Assembly: GCA_018971525.1 (NCBI GenBank)
Contig: JAGXAR010000042.1
Span: 1-33,006 of the forward strand
Length of the DNA stretch: 33,006 nt
Direction: 5' to 3'
Source: Nitrospirota bacterium
Lineage (GTDB): Bacteria > Nitrospirota > Nitrospiria > Nitrospirales > Nitrospiraceae
Part shown: in pieces, positions 16,245 to 24,529 of the stretch
How positions within the stretch are numbered: the stretch's first letter is position 1
How the letters are laid out: each line of letters begins with the position of its first letter
Position numbers and translations under genes: made by a program
Notes under the pieces: model-generated
The model's input: the letters and a program-made list of their open reading frames with translations, nothing else
Databases searched by the model: none
What the model was told of the DNA's origin: nothing

Positions 16245-17609
16245 CTATGGCCTCTTGAGCATGATGGCGTCAAAATATGTTTCCGGCACCGGATGCGGAT
16301 AGCGCAGCTGGCCCGAGCCGAAGCCGACATACTTTTCGCAGGTCAGTTGCTCAAGGCCGATCGGACCCTTGGCATGAAGACGCAAGCCACTGAGCCCGAT
16401 TTCGGCGCCCATTCCATAACTATCAGCGGCATTGAGTCGAGACGACGCATTGACGAAGACCGCACTGGCATCCACTTCGCGCGTGAACCGCAGGGCCGAC
16501 TCATAGCGCGTCGTCGCGATGACGGCGGTCAGGCAGGGCCCATGTGCGACAATATGCGCCAAGGCCTCGTCCATGTTCGCGACCATTTTGACAGCCAACA
16601 CGGGCGACTGAAATTGGGTGTGCCAATCCTCCTCCGTTGCCGGGATGACCGAGACGTGCCCGCTCACCGCCATTTGCCCCATAAGGGCCATGGTCTTCGA
16701 ACAGGCCCGCACCTCGATCTTAAATTCTGTGAGCATGCGGTTGACCAGCGGAGGCAGGAACTGTCGCCCAATCACCTGCTGCACGAGCAGCGTGTCGAGC
16801 GAGTTCGATGCGATGGCCTTCTGTACCTTGGAGTTGATCGCCACGTTTTGAGCCATCGGCATATCGGTGTCGCCATCCACGTACATATGCGTGAGCCCCC
16901 CGTCGTAGCAGAGCACCGGCATCTTCGCCTGTTCCATCACTGCTTTGCGGAGGTTGGCCCCGCCACGCGGGATAATCGCATCGAGAATCTTGCCGGACCG
17001 AATCAGTTCAACCGCCACCTCTTTTTCAGGACGTTCGATCATGATCCATGCGCCGGCCGGCACCCCGTTCTGTTCTGCGGCTTCGCGCAATCCAATCCCG
17101 ATAGCCTGCTGCGTCAGTCCCCACTCCGGCGCGCCACGAAACACACAGAGGTTGCCTGCCTTGAAGCAAAGCGCGATCGACTCCACTGTAATGAGAGGGC
17201 TCAACTCTGACACGACGCCGATCACCCCGATCGGGACGCGGACACGGCTGACTTGCAATCCATCCGGCCGTTCCCAGCGTGAGGTGACGGCACCGACCGG
17301 ATCGGGCAGATCCGCGATCATGCGAAGACGCTCGACCATTTCCTTGATATCGTCAGCCGTCATGCGCAAGCGGGCCACGGCCGCTTTCATCCGATCTTTC
17401 ATGACATCGGCCTCGAAGGACTTCCCGACCGCATCCACATCCTTCTCGTTCGCCGCCAGAATCTTCTCTTCGTCGGCCGCCAATCGATCGGCCATCGCGC
17501 GTAACGCTTTGTCTTTGACAGGACCGGACAAAAGCGCGAGAGGCCGTGCCACATTGCGGCATTCTTTCAGTAGCTTATCCATGTAGAGCTTAACGGGAAC
17601 TTCAGGCAT
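16245..17609 (-). CDS. ProA-like protein lacking the catalytic cysteine
   Basis: 454-residue member of the glutamate-5-semialdehyde dehydrogenase (ProA) family, which makes the precursor of proline from glutamyl phosphate with NADPH. The overall family match is clear (RVPIGVIGVV, IIPRGGANL, TLLV, SAVFVNASSRLN, GMGAEIGLS, LHAKGPIGLE). However the nucleophilic Cys in the CN-x-x-(E/D)-TLLV motif is Ser268 here (ASNSLDTLLV), the His of the HSDAI motif is replaced (GPCLTAVI), and the GGKE and EARPNVT motifs are changed (GAPE, ELSPLIT). ATG 17609 is preceded by GGGGGA; an upstream extension to 17675 would read through a heptad repeat. It is longer than the normal 417 residues. Dehydrogenase activity is therefore doubtful; another role or a changed mechanism is likely. 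Confidence 0.85.
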   Translation of the reverse strand: MPEVPVKLYMDKLLKECRNVARPLALLSGPVKDKALRAMADRLAADEEKILAANEKDVDAVGKSFEADVMKDRMKAAVARLRMTADDIKEMVERLRMIADLPDPVGAVTSRWERPDGLQVSRVRVPIGVIGVVSELSPLITVESIALCFKAGNLCVFRGAPEWGLTQQAIGIGLREAAEQNGVPAGAWIMIERPEKEVAVELIRSGKILDAIIPRGGANLRKAVMEQAKMPVLCYDGGLTHMYVDGDTDMPMAQNVAINSKVQKAIASNSLDTLLVQQVIGRQFLPPLVNRMLTEFKIEVRACSKTMALMGQMAVSGHVSVIPATEEDWHTQFQSPVLAVKMVANMDEALAHIVAHGPCLTAVIATTRYESALRFTREVDASAVFVNASSRLNAADSYGMGAEIGLSGLRLHAKGPIGLEQLTCEKYVGFGSGQLRYPHPVPETYFDAIMLKRP

Positions 17610-17619
17610 GGTATCCCCC

Positions 17620-17647
17620 CGTGAAACGTGAATCGTGAGACGTGAGG
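17620..17647. repeat. four tandem heptads of CGTGARN in the 5' leader of the ProA-like gene
   Basis: Units CGTGAAA, CGTGAAT, CGTGAGA and CGTGAGG follow each other without gaps, between the promoter-like elements (17687-17716, minus) and ATG 17609. The role is unknown; a binding site array or slippage-prone repeat is possible. Confidence 0.7.
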
Positions 17648-17686
17648 CGCATTCGTCAACGACTCCCTCTTGCAAACTTGCGGGCG

Positions 17687-17716
17687 ACTATAGCACGCGG
17701 TTTTTTCACACGTAAA
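17687..17716 (-). promoter_or_regulatory. candidate promoter of the ProA-like gene
   Basis: On the minus strand, TTTACG (17711-17716) and TATAGT (17687-17692) are 18 bases apart, about 78 bases before ATG 17609. The remainder of the gap to 17938 has no gene; an AT-rich patch (about 17848-17870) is the only other feature. Confidence 0.45.
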
Positions 17717-17938
17717 GCAGGGGGGAGGAGGGGTCGGCCAGACTATCCTTCTTGCTCGCAGACCGCGCACGATAAGAATGTGCTCGTCCGATGCGCGCAG
17801 TGAAGGACAGTCTAGCTACCCCCTCTATAAGGGAAGCGAGCATCCCCGGAAAAGACTCAATATAAATATCCCTCGTTGGACCCGCGCTGTTGGAAGCAAT
17901 CAGGCCACTCTAGAAGGATTGAGCGAATCTGAAATAAG

Positions 17939-19207
17939 TCACCCACTCTTCAACTTCTCCTCCTGCCGGGCCAGGAGCAACCCCACCCACCCCCAGAGCA
18001 GAGCCAGCGGGACCAGGACCCATGCCATCTGCCCTGCCGTGACACCCAGCGTCTTCACACCGCTCACGATCCACCCGGTCGCCGCATCGCCACCGCGCGA
18101 GACCGCCGTGTCGATAAAGTTCTTGGCCTTGTATTTCTCCTCGCGACTCAGCACCGTGAAGAGGACCTCACGAGCCGGCTTGGCGAGGGCGTATTCACCG
18201 ACGCGCCGCACGACGGTAAAGAGAACGAAGACGACCAGGAACGGCATGGCGGCGATCACGCCAAACCCGATGGCGCTTGCAACGGGCAGCGCGACGAGAG
18301 CCGACGCCAATCCGAATCGACTGATCATGCGGCTCGTCACAATCACCTGCATGAGAAAGGTGAGCACGTTGACGACCAGGTCGATGAGAGCAAACAGACG
18401 GGTACGCCCTTGAGAGGAAGGAATCTGCTCGCTCACCAGCCTCATTTGCTCCAGATACAAGAATGTCGCGGTCGTCGTCAGGAAGAACAGATAGAGGCAG
18501 ATGCCCAGAAGATAGGGCGACGAGAGCGCCAGACTGACCCCCGCCCAGATACTGCCGCCAATCGGTTCACCCTGCCGACTGATCTGTCGAGAGGGTCGCG
18601 TCATCGCCCATCGATCCAGTTGATGAATGCAGACCCCGCAGGCGACGAGACATCCTACCGAGATGAGCAGCAGCGCGGGAACCGGGATGAGGTAGGTCAA
18701 CCCCGTGGTGAGGAGCGGGCCGGCCACCGCGCCGATACTGCCGCCGGCGGCAATCACACCAAAGAGTCGGGCGCCCTGCGCGGGAGTAAAAAGGTCGGCC
18801 ATGAAACTCCAGAACACCGACACGACGAACAGATTGAACACCGACAGCCATACGAAAAACGTGCGGGCGGCCCAGTGCGGAGATAGGTGGCTCATCATCG
18901 CCGCGAAGAACAGGACCAAGTTGAGACCGAAAAATGCGTACACGGTCAGGAGCAACCGATACCGCGGCACGCGGGCGGAGAGCCACCCGAAGAGCGGCGT
19001 CACGAGCAGGAGCGTCACGAAGGTGGCGGTCATCATCCAGGGCAGGTGCTGCACCCCGCCCTGGATCGCCATCTCATCGCGAACAGGACGCAGAATGTAG
19101 TAGCCGCAGAGGAGGCAGAAAAAATAGAGGAACGCCCAGCCCACCGGGACGGCTTCGTCCGGTTCTGCATCAGTCACCGACGGGAGCACGTCTCGAAACC
19201 ACGCCAT
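17939..19207 (-). CDS. MFS / nucleotide-translocase-like membrane protein
   Basis: 422-residue integral membrane protein with about twelve hydrophobic segments. The N-terminal [13 protein letters not shown] segment after the first membrane span and the [34 protein letters not shown] block are characteristic of a family annotated as Npt1/Npt2-like or MFS transporters, related to ATP/ADP translocases of intracellular bacteria but found in free-living ones. The [20 protein letters not shown] segment near residue 350 is also typical. The substrate is not known; true nucleotide exchange should not be assumed. ATG 19207 is divergent from the threonine aldolase, with 98 bases between the two starts. 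Confidence 0.82.
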   Translation of the reverse strand: MAWFRDVLPSVTDAEPDEAVPVGWAFLYFFCLLCGYYILRPVRDEMAIQGGVQHLPWMMTATFVTLLLVTPLFGWLSARVPRYRLLLTVYAFFGLNLVLFFAAMMSHLSPHWAARTFFVWLSVFNLFVVSVFWSFMADLFTPAQGARLFGVIAAGGSIGAVAGPLLTTGLTYLIPVPALLLISVGCLVACGVCIHQLDRWAMTRPSRQISRQGEPIGGSIWAGVSLALSSPYLLGICLYLFFLTTTATFLYLEQMRLVSEQIPSSQGRTRLFALIDLVVNVLTFLMQVIVTSRMISRFGLASALVALPVASAIGFGVIAAMPFLVVFVLFTVVRRVGEYALAKPAREVLFTVLSREEKYKAKNFIDTAVSRGGDAATGWIVSGVKTLGVTAGQMAWVLVPLALLWGWVGLLLARQEEKLKSG

Positions 19208-19255
19208 ACGAGCGACATCCTGCCGTGACCGAGTCTCCCGCGCAAGGAGAAAATT

Positions 19256-19264
19256 TGCTAGAAT
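19256..19264 (+). promoter_or_regulatory. extended -10 promoter of the threonine aldolase gene
   Basis: TGCTAGAAT gives an extended TGn-TAGAAT -10 element about 42 bases before ATG 19306. No good -35 is present, consistent with an extended -10 promoter. Confidence 0.4.
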
Positions 19265-19305
19265 GCGCGCGGCCCGCGATCTTGCGGCATACTCACGGAC
19301 GTTTG

Positions 19306-20340
19306 ATGATCGACCTGCGCAGCGATACGGTTACGAAGCCCACTGAAGCCATGCGAGAGGCGATGGCACGCGCGGAAGTGGGAGACGATGTCTACGGCGA
19401 AGATCCCACCGTGAATCGCCTCCAAGAGATGGCAGCCGCGATGTTCGGGAAAAAGGCCGCACTCTTTGTGCCGTCCGGCACCATGGCCAATCAACTCGCC
19501 ATTCGCCTCCACACGCAACCGGGCCAAGAAGTGATCGTCGAGAGCAAGGCGCATATCGTCCGGTATGAACAGGGCGCGGCCGGAGCGCTGGCCGGCGTGC
19601 AACTCCATTGGGTCGCGGGAAATCGGGGCCTCATCTCACCCGAGCAAGTTGAGTCGGCAGTCCGTCCCAAAGATCCGCACACGATTCAAACGGCGTTGAT
19701 CTGCCTCGAAAACACCCATAACAGCGGCGGCGGAACGATTTATCCGCTGGCGACGATTGAACGGATTCGCGCAGTGGCTGCCACCCACGGCATCCCGATG
19801 CATTTGGACGGCGCACGATTATTCAACGCCGTCGCTGCCACCACCTTGCCCCCGGCCTCCTATGCCCAGCACTTTGAAACCCTGTCGGTCTGTCTTTCGA
19901 AAGGACTGGGGGCGCCGGCCGGGTCGCTCCTGATGATGAATGATCTGACCCTCCTCGATAGGGCCAAGCGGCTGCGCCGTATGTATGGCGGTGCGATGCG
20001 GCAGGCCGGCATCCTCGCCGCCGCCGGCATCTACGCACTCGAGCACCATATCGGACGATTGAACGTGGATCATGACCACGCCAAGCGTCTGGCGCGACGG
20101 CTGCAACAGATTCCGACGGTCAGGATCAGTCCTCAGGATGTCGACACGAACATCGTCATCTTCGATGTGATCGGCCACCACCTGCCTCCACCGGCGATCG
20201 TCGCCGCCTTGAAGCAGGCGGGGGTCTTGATTCACGCGATCGGCGGGACCAGCTTTCGAGCCGTTACCCATTTGGATGTCTCCAGCGCGGCGATCGATCA
20301 AGCCTGTGAAATCTTCGCCCTGGTGTTGTCCGCTCATTGA
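19306..20340 (+). CDS. ltaE: low-specificity L-threonine aldolase
   Basis: 344-residue PLP enzyme (fold type I) that cleaves threonine and allo-threonine to glycine and acetaldehyde. It starts with the diagnostic [13 protein letters not shown], followed by [27 protein letters not shown], the ENTHNSGGG segment (about residue 140), [10 protein letters not shown] (the Asp that contacts the PLP ring) and the PLP-binding Lys in [14 protein letters not shown] (about residue 200). The length is right for the family. ATG 19306 is used; the frame continues upstream but that part overlaps the divergent transporter gene. It is followed after 45 bases by a small gene in the same orientation. Confidence 0.95.
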   Translation: MIDLRSDTVTKPTEAMREAMARAEVGDDVYGEDPTVNRLQEMAAAMFGKKAALFVPSGTMANQLAIRLHTQPGQEVIVESKAHIVRYEQGAAGALAGVQLHWVAGNRGLISPEQVESAVRPKDPHTIQTALICLENTHNSGGGTIYPLATIERIRAVAATHGIPMHLDGARLFNAVAATTLPPASYAQHFETLSVCLSKGLGAPAGSLLMMNDLTLLDRAKRLRRMYGGAMRQAGILAAAGIYALEHHIGRLNVDHDHAKRLARRLQQIPTVRISPQDVDTNIVIFDVIGHHLPPPAIVAALKQAGVLIHAIGGTSFRAVTHLDVSSAAIDQACEIFALVLSAH

Positions 20341-20385
20341 CACCTCTTCCGGTGAAATCTAGAATGCCCGCGAGGTGGAGCGCTA

Positions 20386-20613
20386 ATGCCACTAGACGTT
20401 GTATCGTTCAAACAGATCAGCCGGATCCTTGAAGTCACCGACTCGCTCGGTCTGAACCGCGAATGGGTCGAAATCCCGTTGTCCCCGGAAAGCCCGGGTG
20501 TCGTCAGGCGGTTGACCAATGGCAAGTTGGAAATCATCGTTGATGCGGACCAACCGTTCGAAGACTGGCTGGGATCGCTCCCGAAACACATTCAGCTCGT
20601 ACAGGGAGCCTAA
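20386..20613 (+). CDS. small protein of unknown function upstream of the nucleotidyltransferase
   Basis: 75-residue acidic protein beginning MPLDVVSFKQISRILEV, with ITDSLGLNREWVEIPLSPES, then a hydrophobic strand GKLEIIVDADQPFEDWL. A GAGGTGGAG ribosome binding site precedes ATG 20386. Its stop (20611-20613) is directly followed by the ATG of the next gene, so the two are almost certainly translated as a coupled pair. No family recognised. The organisation recalls two-component modules, but nothing in the sequence identifies it as an antitoxin. Confidence 0.7.
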   Translation: MPLDVVSFKQISRILEVTDSLGLNREWVEIPLSPESPGVVRRLTNGKLEIIVDADQPFEDWLGSLPKHIQLVQGA

Positions 20614-21399
20614 ATGGATAACCAAGCCACCCATCCCGTCCCCACGTCGGAAGAGTTGAAGGCCGAACTGCTGGCGATGCCGGAGCCGCCCGAACAACCG
20701 GAACCGATCGAGGAACCGGGATTCGAAGAGCTGGTCGCAGTGGCCTTGCGCCACGTCCGCGGCCGCCGCGGGGGGGATCTCGTCAGCGTGATCCTCGTGG
20801 GATCCAGCGTTCGGCGCGCCATCACGACGCACAGCGACATCGATCTCATTGCGCTCGTGAAAGGACAGGCCGACGGCCATGAGATCGTCCGTGTCGCCGA
20901 TCGTCTGGCCGACATCCGGTATCGCGGATATCAAGAGCTTGAAGAGGACCTCCCCTACTCGCCGCGCCTCCCGTCGCTCCTACGAAAAGCGCGGATCCTC
21001 TTTGATCACGAGGGCATAGGCGCCAAGCTCATCGAACGCGCCAACCAACGGTTTCGACAGGGGCCGCCCCCCGTCAGCATCAATGAGCAGATTCGGATGA
21101 AGGCGGAATGTTTCCATTGGCTGGGGAAGGCGCGAGATCTGGCCGACAAGCCGGTCACCGCGCAGTATCTACTCTCGATATTTTTCGATGATGTCGTCAA
21201 CGCGTTCTTCCGGCTACGGGGCTTCTGGTTGACCGCGCCGGTTGACGTGCCAAAGTTCATCGCTTCCCGTGATGCGGGACTGGGGGACCTGGCCGGGCGG
21301 TTTCTGACTGCGGCCACCCTGCCGGAACGGCTCAACTTAGGCCGCGATCTTGCCGATCTTCTCTTTAAGGACGTACCGAATCCTGCCAGAATCGACTGA
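20614..21399 (+). CDS. nucleotidyltransferase-domain protein
   Basis: 261-residue protein. After a Pro/Glu-rich N-terminus (about 1-36) comes a polymerase beta-type nucleotidyltransferase core: GSSVRRAITTHSDIDL, with Gly63-Ser64 and the metal-binding Asp75 and Asp77, in the (G[GS]...D-h-D) pattern. The C-terminal half (about 150-261) is all-helical with MKAECFHWLGKARDL, resembling the HEPN-like helical partners often fused or paired with such enzymes. The substrate is unknown; toxin/antitoxin-type RNA or protein modification or antibiotic nucleotidylation are all possible. It is coupled to the small gene just upstream. Confidence 0.75.
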   Translation: MDNQATHPVPTSEELKAELLAMPEPPEQPEPIEEPGFEELVAVALRHVRGRRGGDLVSVILVGSSVRRAITTHSDIDLIALVKGQADGHEIVRVADRLADIRYRGYQELEEDLPYSPRLPSLLRKARILFDHEGIGAKLIERANQRFRQGPPPVSINEQIRMKAECFHWLGKARDLADKPVTAQYLLSIFFDDVVNAFFRLRGFWLTAPVDVPKFIASRDAGLGDLAGRFLTAATLPERLNLGRDLADLLFKDVPNPARID

Positions 21400-21611
21400 C
21401 AGGACTCCGGAATCGATCACCGGGCTGCTGCCGCACGGGGTTTGTCGGCCGTTCATCGTTTGCAGCCTGAACAGAGGACAGGCTCCTTTTGAGGATCGTA
21501 ATCCGCATGCCTCGGTCCAGCCATGACCGCACTCGCAGGTTGCGGACAAACTGCATGGGCCCGCGAGAAATTCGATGGTCTGCACGTATGACACAACAGA
21601 AAACATTCATG

Positions 21612-21735
21612 CAGGATACTCAAACAGTTCGTCCAGCGAGGCCGCAGCGAGTGAAGGGCCAACACGTACCCTCCGGGGCACGTTGAGGGCCTGAACGATG
21701 CGAGAACGCTGTTGGCGGACTGTTTCAAGATCCTG
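21612..21735 (+). repeat. dispersed palindromic repeat, family A, copy 2
   Basis: About 124 bases with imperfect terminal inverted repeats, CAGGATACTCAAACAG (21612-21627) and CTGTTTCAAGATCCTG (21720-21735), 13 of 16 matching, and an inner dyad AGGGCCAACACGT (21655-21667) with ACGTTGAGGGCCT (21680-21692). It shares the CCAGCGAGGCCGCA, CACGTAC and GAGAACG blocks with 16119-16242. The end lies 15 bases before the gnd start. The gap before it (21400-21611) shows no gene I can support. The form is that of a non-autonomous, MITE-like or REP-like element. Confidence 0.8.
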
Positions 21736-21750
21736 TTAGAAGGAGTTCCT

Positions 21751-22644
21751 ATGGAAATCGGCTTCATCGGGCTCGGGAAAATGGGGATGAACATGGTCAC
21801 CCGGTTACAACGTGACCGGCACCGGGTGGTGGTGTATGATCGATCGGCGGATCTGATCAAGCAGGCCCAAGGCGTTGGTTGCATCGGCGCCTTATCGTTG
21901 GCCGATCTCGTCGGCCAGCTCAAGGCCCCGCGCGCGGTCTGGATCATGGTCCCGTCCGGCGCGCCGACGGAGGAGACCGTTCAGGCCGTCTCAGCGCTGC
22001 TTCACGCGGGCGACACAGTGATCGATGGCGGCAATACCAGATTCCACGACGATGTTCGACGGGCCGCGGACCTCAAGAAGAAACAGATTCACTATGTCGA
22101 TGCCGGCACCAGCGGCGGCATTTGGGGGCTGACAGTCGGCTACTGTCTGATGGTCGGCGGCGACGAGGCGCCGGTGAAACAGCTCGGGCCGATCTTCACG
22201 ACGCTGGCGCCGGAACAGGGCTGGGCTCACGTCGGCGGAGTGGGCGCCGGGCATTACGTGAAAATGGTGCACAACGGGATCGAGTACAGCATGATGCAGG
22301 GGTACGCGGAAGGCTTCGAGCTGATGGCGAAAAGCGACTACCAGCTCAACCTCGCCAAGATCGCAGACCTCTGGATGCACGGGAGCGTCGTCCGCTCCTG
22401 GCTTTTGGAATTAGCAGCCGGCGCCTTGAAAGAGGATCCGCGACTGGAACACTTGAAGGGCTATGTGCAGGATTCCGGCGAGGGCCGCTGGATGATCACC
22501 GATGCGATCGAGAAGGAGGTGCCGGTCCCGACGCTCACGACAGCATTATTCACCCGATTCCGATCACGGCAGAGCGAATCCTTTGCAGAAAAGATGCTGG
22601 CCGCGTTGCGGAATGCCTTCGGCGGACATGCGGTCCGCCGGTAA
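21751..22644 (+). CDS. gnd: 6-phosphogluconate dehydrogenase, short type
   Basis: 297-residue decarboxylating 6-phosphogluconate dehydrogenase of the short (about 300 residue) class. The Rossmann motif GLGKMGMNM (about 6-14) is followed by the strand-2 end VVVYDRSADL, whose Asp favours NAD over NADP. Family blocks are GNTRFHDD, DAGTSGGIWGLTVGYCLMVGG, and KMVHNGIEYSMMQGYAEGFELM (about residues 170-192), with catalytic Lys171 and the substrate-binding His and Asn. ATG 21751 is preceded by a strong AAGGAG. It is followed 12 bases later by zwf, so both enzymes of the oxidative pentose phosphate branch form one operon; no lactonase gene is between them. Confidence 0.94.
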   Translation: MEIGFIGLGKMGMNMVTRLQRDRHRVVVYDRSADLIKQAQGVGCIGALSLADLVGQLKAPRAVWIMVPSGAPTEETVQAVSALLHAGDTVIDGGNTRFHDDVRRAADLKKKQIHYVDAGTSGGIWGLTVGYCLMVGGDEAPVKQLGPIFTTLAPEQGWAHVGGVGAGHYVKMVHNGIEYSMMQGYAEGFELMAKSDYQLNLAKIADLWMHGSVVRSWLLELAAGALKEDPRLEHLKGYVQDSGEGRWMITDAIEKEVPVPTLTTALFTRFRSRQSESFAEKMLAALRNAFGGHAVRR

Positions 22645-22656
22645 CGACGGAACTCT

Positions 22657-24201
22657 ATGCCACCGAATAGCCCACGCATCGATATCAGCCCCTCACAGGA
22701 AACGATTCCCCCGGTCGAACCCTGTACCCTCGTCATCTTCGGAGGTTCCGGCGATCTGGCGCGTCGGCGTCTGATTCCTGCCCTCTACAACCTGCTCCTT
22801 GATGGACTCCTTCCATCAAACTATGCGGTGATCGGGTTGGGCCGCAAGTCGATGACCGACGAGGAATTCCGCACCACGGTTCGTGACGGCGTCTCCGCAC
22901 ATTCCCGGCAAGCCTTGGTAGAAGACAAGTGGAAGGACTTCGCGCAATACCTCTTTTACGTGTCGGGAGGAAATGAGGACCCAACCACCTATGCCAGACT
23001 GAAGGCCCGAGCAGAAGAGATTGAACGGGACCTCCAATTACCCGGCAACCGGATTTTCTACCTGAGCATCCCCCCCAGCTCGTTTGCCCCTGTGTGTGAG
23101 GGACTTGAGCAAGCCGGATTGGCGACGAAGCCGGGAGCTCAGACTCCCTACGCCCGCGTCATCATCGAGAAACCGGTCGGCCGTGATTTGACCTCCGCCC
23201 AGGCCATCAATCTCGTAACGGGACGCGTGTTCGACGAATCACAGATCTTCCGCATCGATCACTATCTGGGAAAAGAAACCGTCCAGAACTTGATGGTCGT
23301 CCGGTTCGCCAACAGCATCTTCGAGCCGATTTGGAACCACAAGTACATCGATCACGTGCAGATCACGGTGAGCGAAGCGGAAGGCGTCGGGACCAGGGCC
23401 AGTTACTACGAAGAAGCCGGTGCGTTGCGCGACATGGTGCAGAACCACATGCTGCAGCTGCTCTGCTTGGTCGCGATGGAGCCCCCCTACTCGCTCGATC
23501 CGGATGTGGTGCGGAACGCAAAGATGGAAGTCCTCCGCTGCCTCAGGCCCATCACCGATCACGATGTCGAGCACGTCACCGTCCGTGCCCAATACAGTGA
23601 AGGCGTAGCCCATGACGTGCGCATCCCCGGATATCGTCGCGAGAACGGGATTCATCCTGATTCCACGACCGAAACCTATGTTGCGCTCAAATGCTTCGTG
23701 GAAAACTGGCGATGGGCCGGCGTGCCCTTCTACCTACGCACCGGGAAAGCGCTCCCCCATCGCGCCAGCGAGATCGCGGTGCAATTCAAAGACATCCCGC
23801 AGATCCTGTTCAATGCCAATGCGCAGCAGCCGCAGCCGCCGAACGTGTTGGCGCTGCGCATCCAGCCGGAGGAAGGGCTCTCTCTCCGCATCGTCTCGCG
23901 CGTGCCGGGAACCCGCGAGCAGACACATCCGGTGGAAATGGACTTTCAATACAGCGACGTCTTCGGCCGCCCGTCGCCCGAGGCCTATGAGCGGCTGCTC
24001 CTGGACGTGATGGCCGGCGACGCCTCCCGGTTCATGCGGCGCGACGCGGTTGAAGCCTCCTGGGCCTGGATCACCAAGATTCTGGAAGGATGGCAACAGC
24101 AAGCGTTACGGTGGTTGCCTGAATATCCGGCGGGAACCTGTGGGCCGGTCGAGGCCGACCGCCTCATTGAAAAGGACGGACGGACCTGGCGGACCTTGTA
24201 G
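22657..24201 (+). CDS. zwf: glucose-6-phosphate 1-dehydrogenase
   Basis: 514-residue enzyme oxidising glucose 6-phosphate to 6-phosphoglucono-lactone with NADP (or NAD). The nucleotide motif GGSGDLARRRLIPALYNLL (about residues 28-46), the active-site signature RIDHYLGKETVQN (about 199-211) with catalytic His and Lys, and the C-terminal GDASRFMRRDAVEASW are all present. The length is normal. It follows gnd by 12 bases without an evident ribosome binding site, and is convergent with the thioredoxin-like gene (10 bases apart). Confidence 0.97.
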   Translation: MPPNSPRIDISPSQETIPPVEPCTLVIFGGSGDLARRRLIPALYNLLLDGLLPSNYAVIGLGRKSMTDEEFRTTVRDGVSAHSRQALVEDKWKDFAQYLFYVSGGNEDPTTYARLKARAEEIERDLQLPGNRIFYLSIPPSSFAPVCEGLEQAGLATKPGAQTPYARVIIEKPVGRDLTSAQAINLVTGRVFDESQIFRIDHYLGKETVQNLMVVRFANSIFEPIWNHKYIDHVQITVSEAEGVGTRASYYEEAGALRDMVQNHMLQLLCLVAMEPPYSLDPDVVRNAKMEVLRCLRPITDHDVEHVTVRAQYSEGVAHDVRIPGYRRENGIHPDSTTETYVALKCFVENWRWAGVPFYLRTGKALPHRASEIAVQFKDIPQILFNANAQQPQPPNVLALRIQPEEGLSLRIVSRVPGTREQTHPVEMDFQYSDVFGRPSPEAYERLLLDVMAGDASRFMRRDAVEASWAWITKILEGWQQQALRWLPEYPAGTCGPVEADRLIEKDGRTWRTL

Positions 24202-24210
24202 CGACTCATT

Positions 24211-24525
24211 TCATGTCAGCCTCAGCTGCTTGAGAATCTCCTCTTTGGTTCCCTGCCCGCCGATAAACCGCTCGAACGCTCCCTGGTGATAGAGGGCGAG
24301 CACCGGCAATGAGCGAACCTCCAGTTCCGCTGGAATCTGGAAATTCTCCTCGACGTTCATTTTCACAATCAGCACCTTGCCGGTCACATCGGGCTCCAGT
24401 TTCTCGAGTTGACGCATCAGTGCTCGGCAACTCCCGCATCCTGGTTTCCAGAACTCCACCAGCACCGGCACCGTCGACTGTTCGACCACGTGATCGAAGT
24501 CTCGATCCGTCACATCGGAGATCAT
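24211..24525 (-). CDS. thioredoxin-like protein with CGSC active site
   Basis: 104-residue thioredoxin-fold protein beginning MISDVTDRDFDHVVEQST. The redox motif is FWKPGCGSCRAL (Cys about 33 and 36), with the usual Pro of CGPC replaced by Ser, and the cis-Pro element is in VRSLPVLALY (about 76). The end GFERFIGG-like GAFERFIGGQGTKEE matches thioredoxins. Disulfide reductase activity is likely but the CGSC motif shifts redox properties. ATG 24525 lies 4 bases after the stop of the SGNH hydrolase (24530), so both appear co-transcribed and coupled. Confidence 0.85.
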   Translation of the reverse strand: MISDVTDRDFDHVVEQSTVPVLVEFWKPGCGSCRALMRQLEKLEPDVTGKVLIVKMNVEENFQIPAELEVRSLPVLALYHQGAFERFIGGQGTKEEILKQLRLT

Positions 24526-24529
24526 GGGT

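Noticed and set aside
16293-17210. 305-residue plus-strand open frame
   Set aside because: Antisense of the ProA-like gene with His/Arg-rich composition.
18934-19305. upstream extension of the threonine aldolase frame
   Set aside because: It overlaps the divergent transporter gene and is Arg-rich; the family start is MIDLRSDT at 19306.
21453-21611. minus-strand frames with several Cys (CHTC, CECGHGW, CSGCKR)
   Set aside because: They suggest a decayed zinc-ribbon-like small gene, but the pieces lie in different frames and I could not support a single gene.
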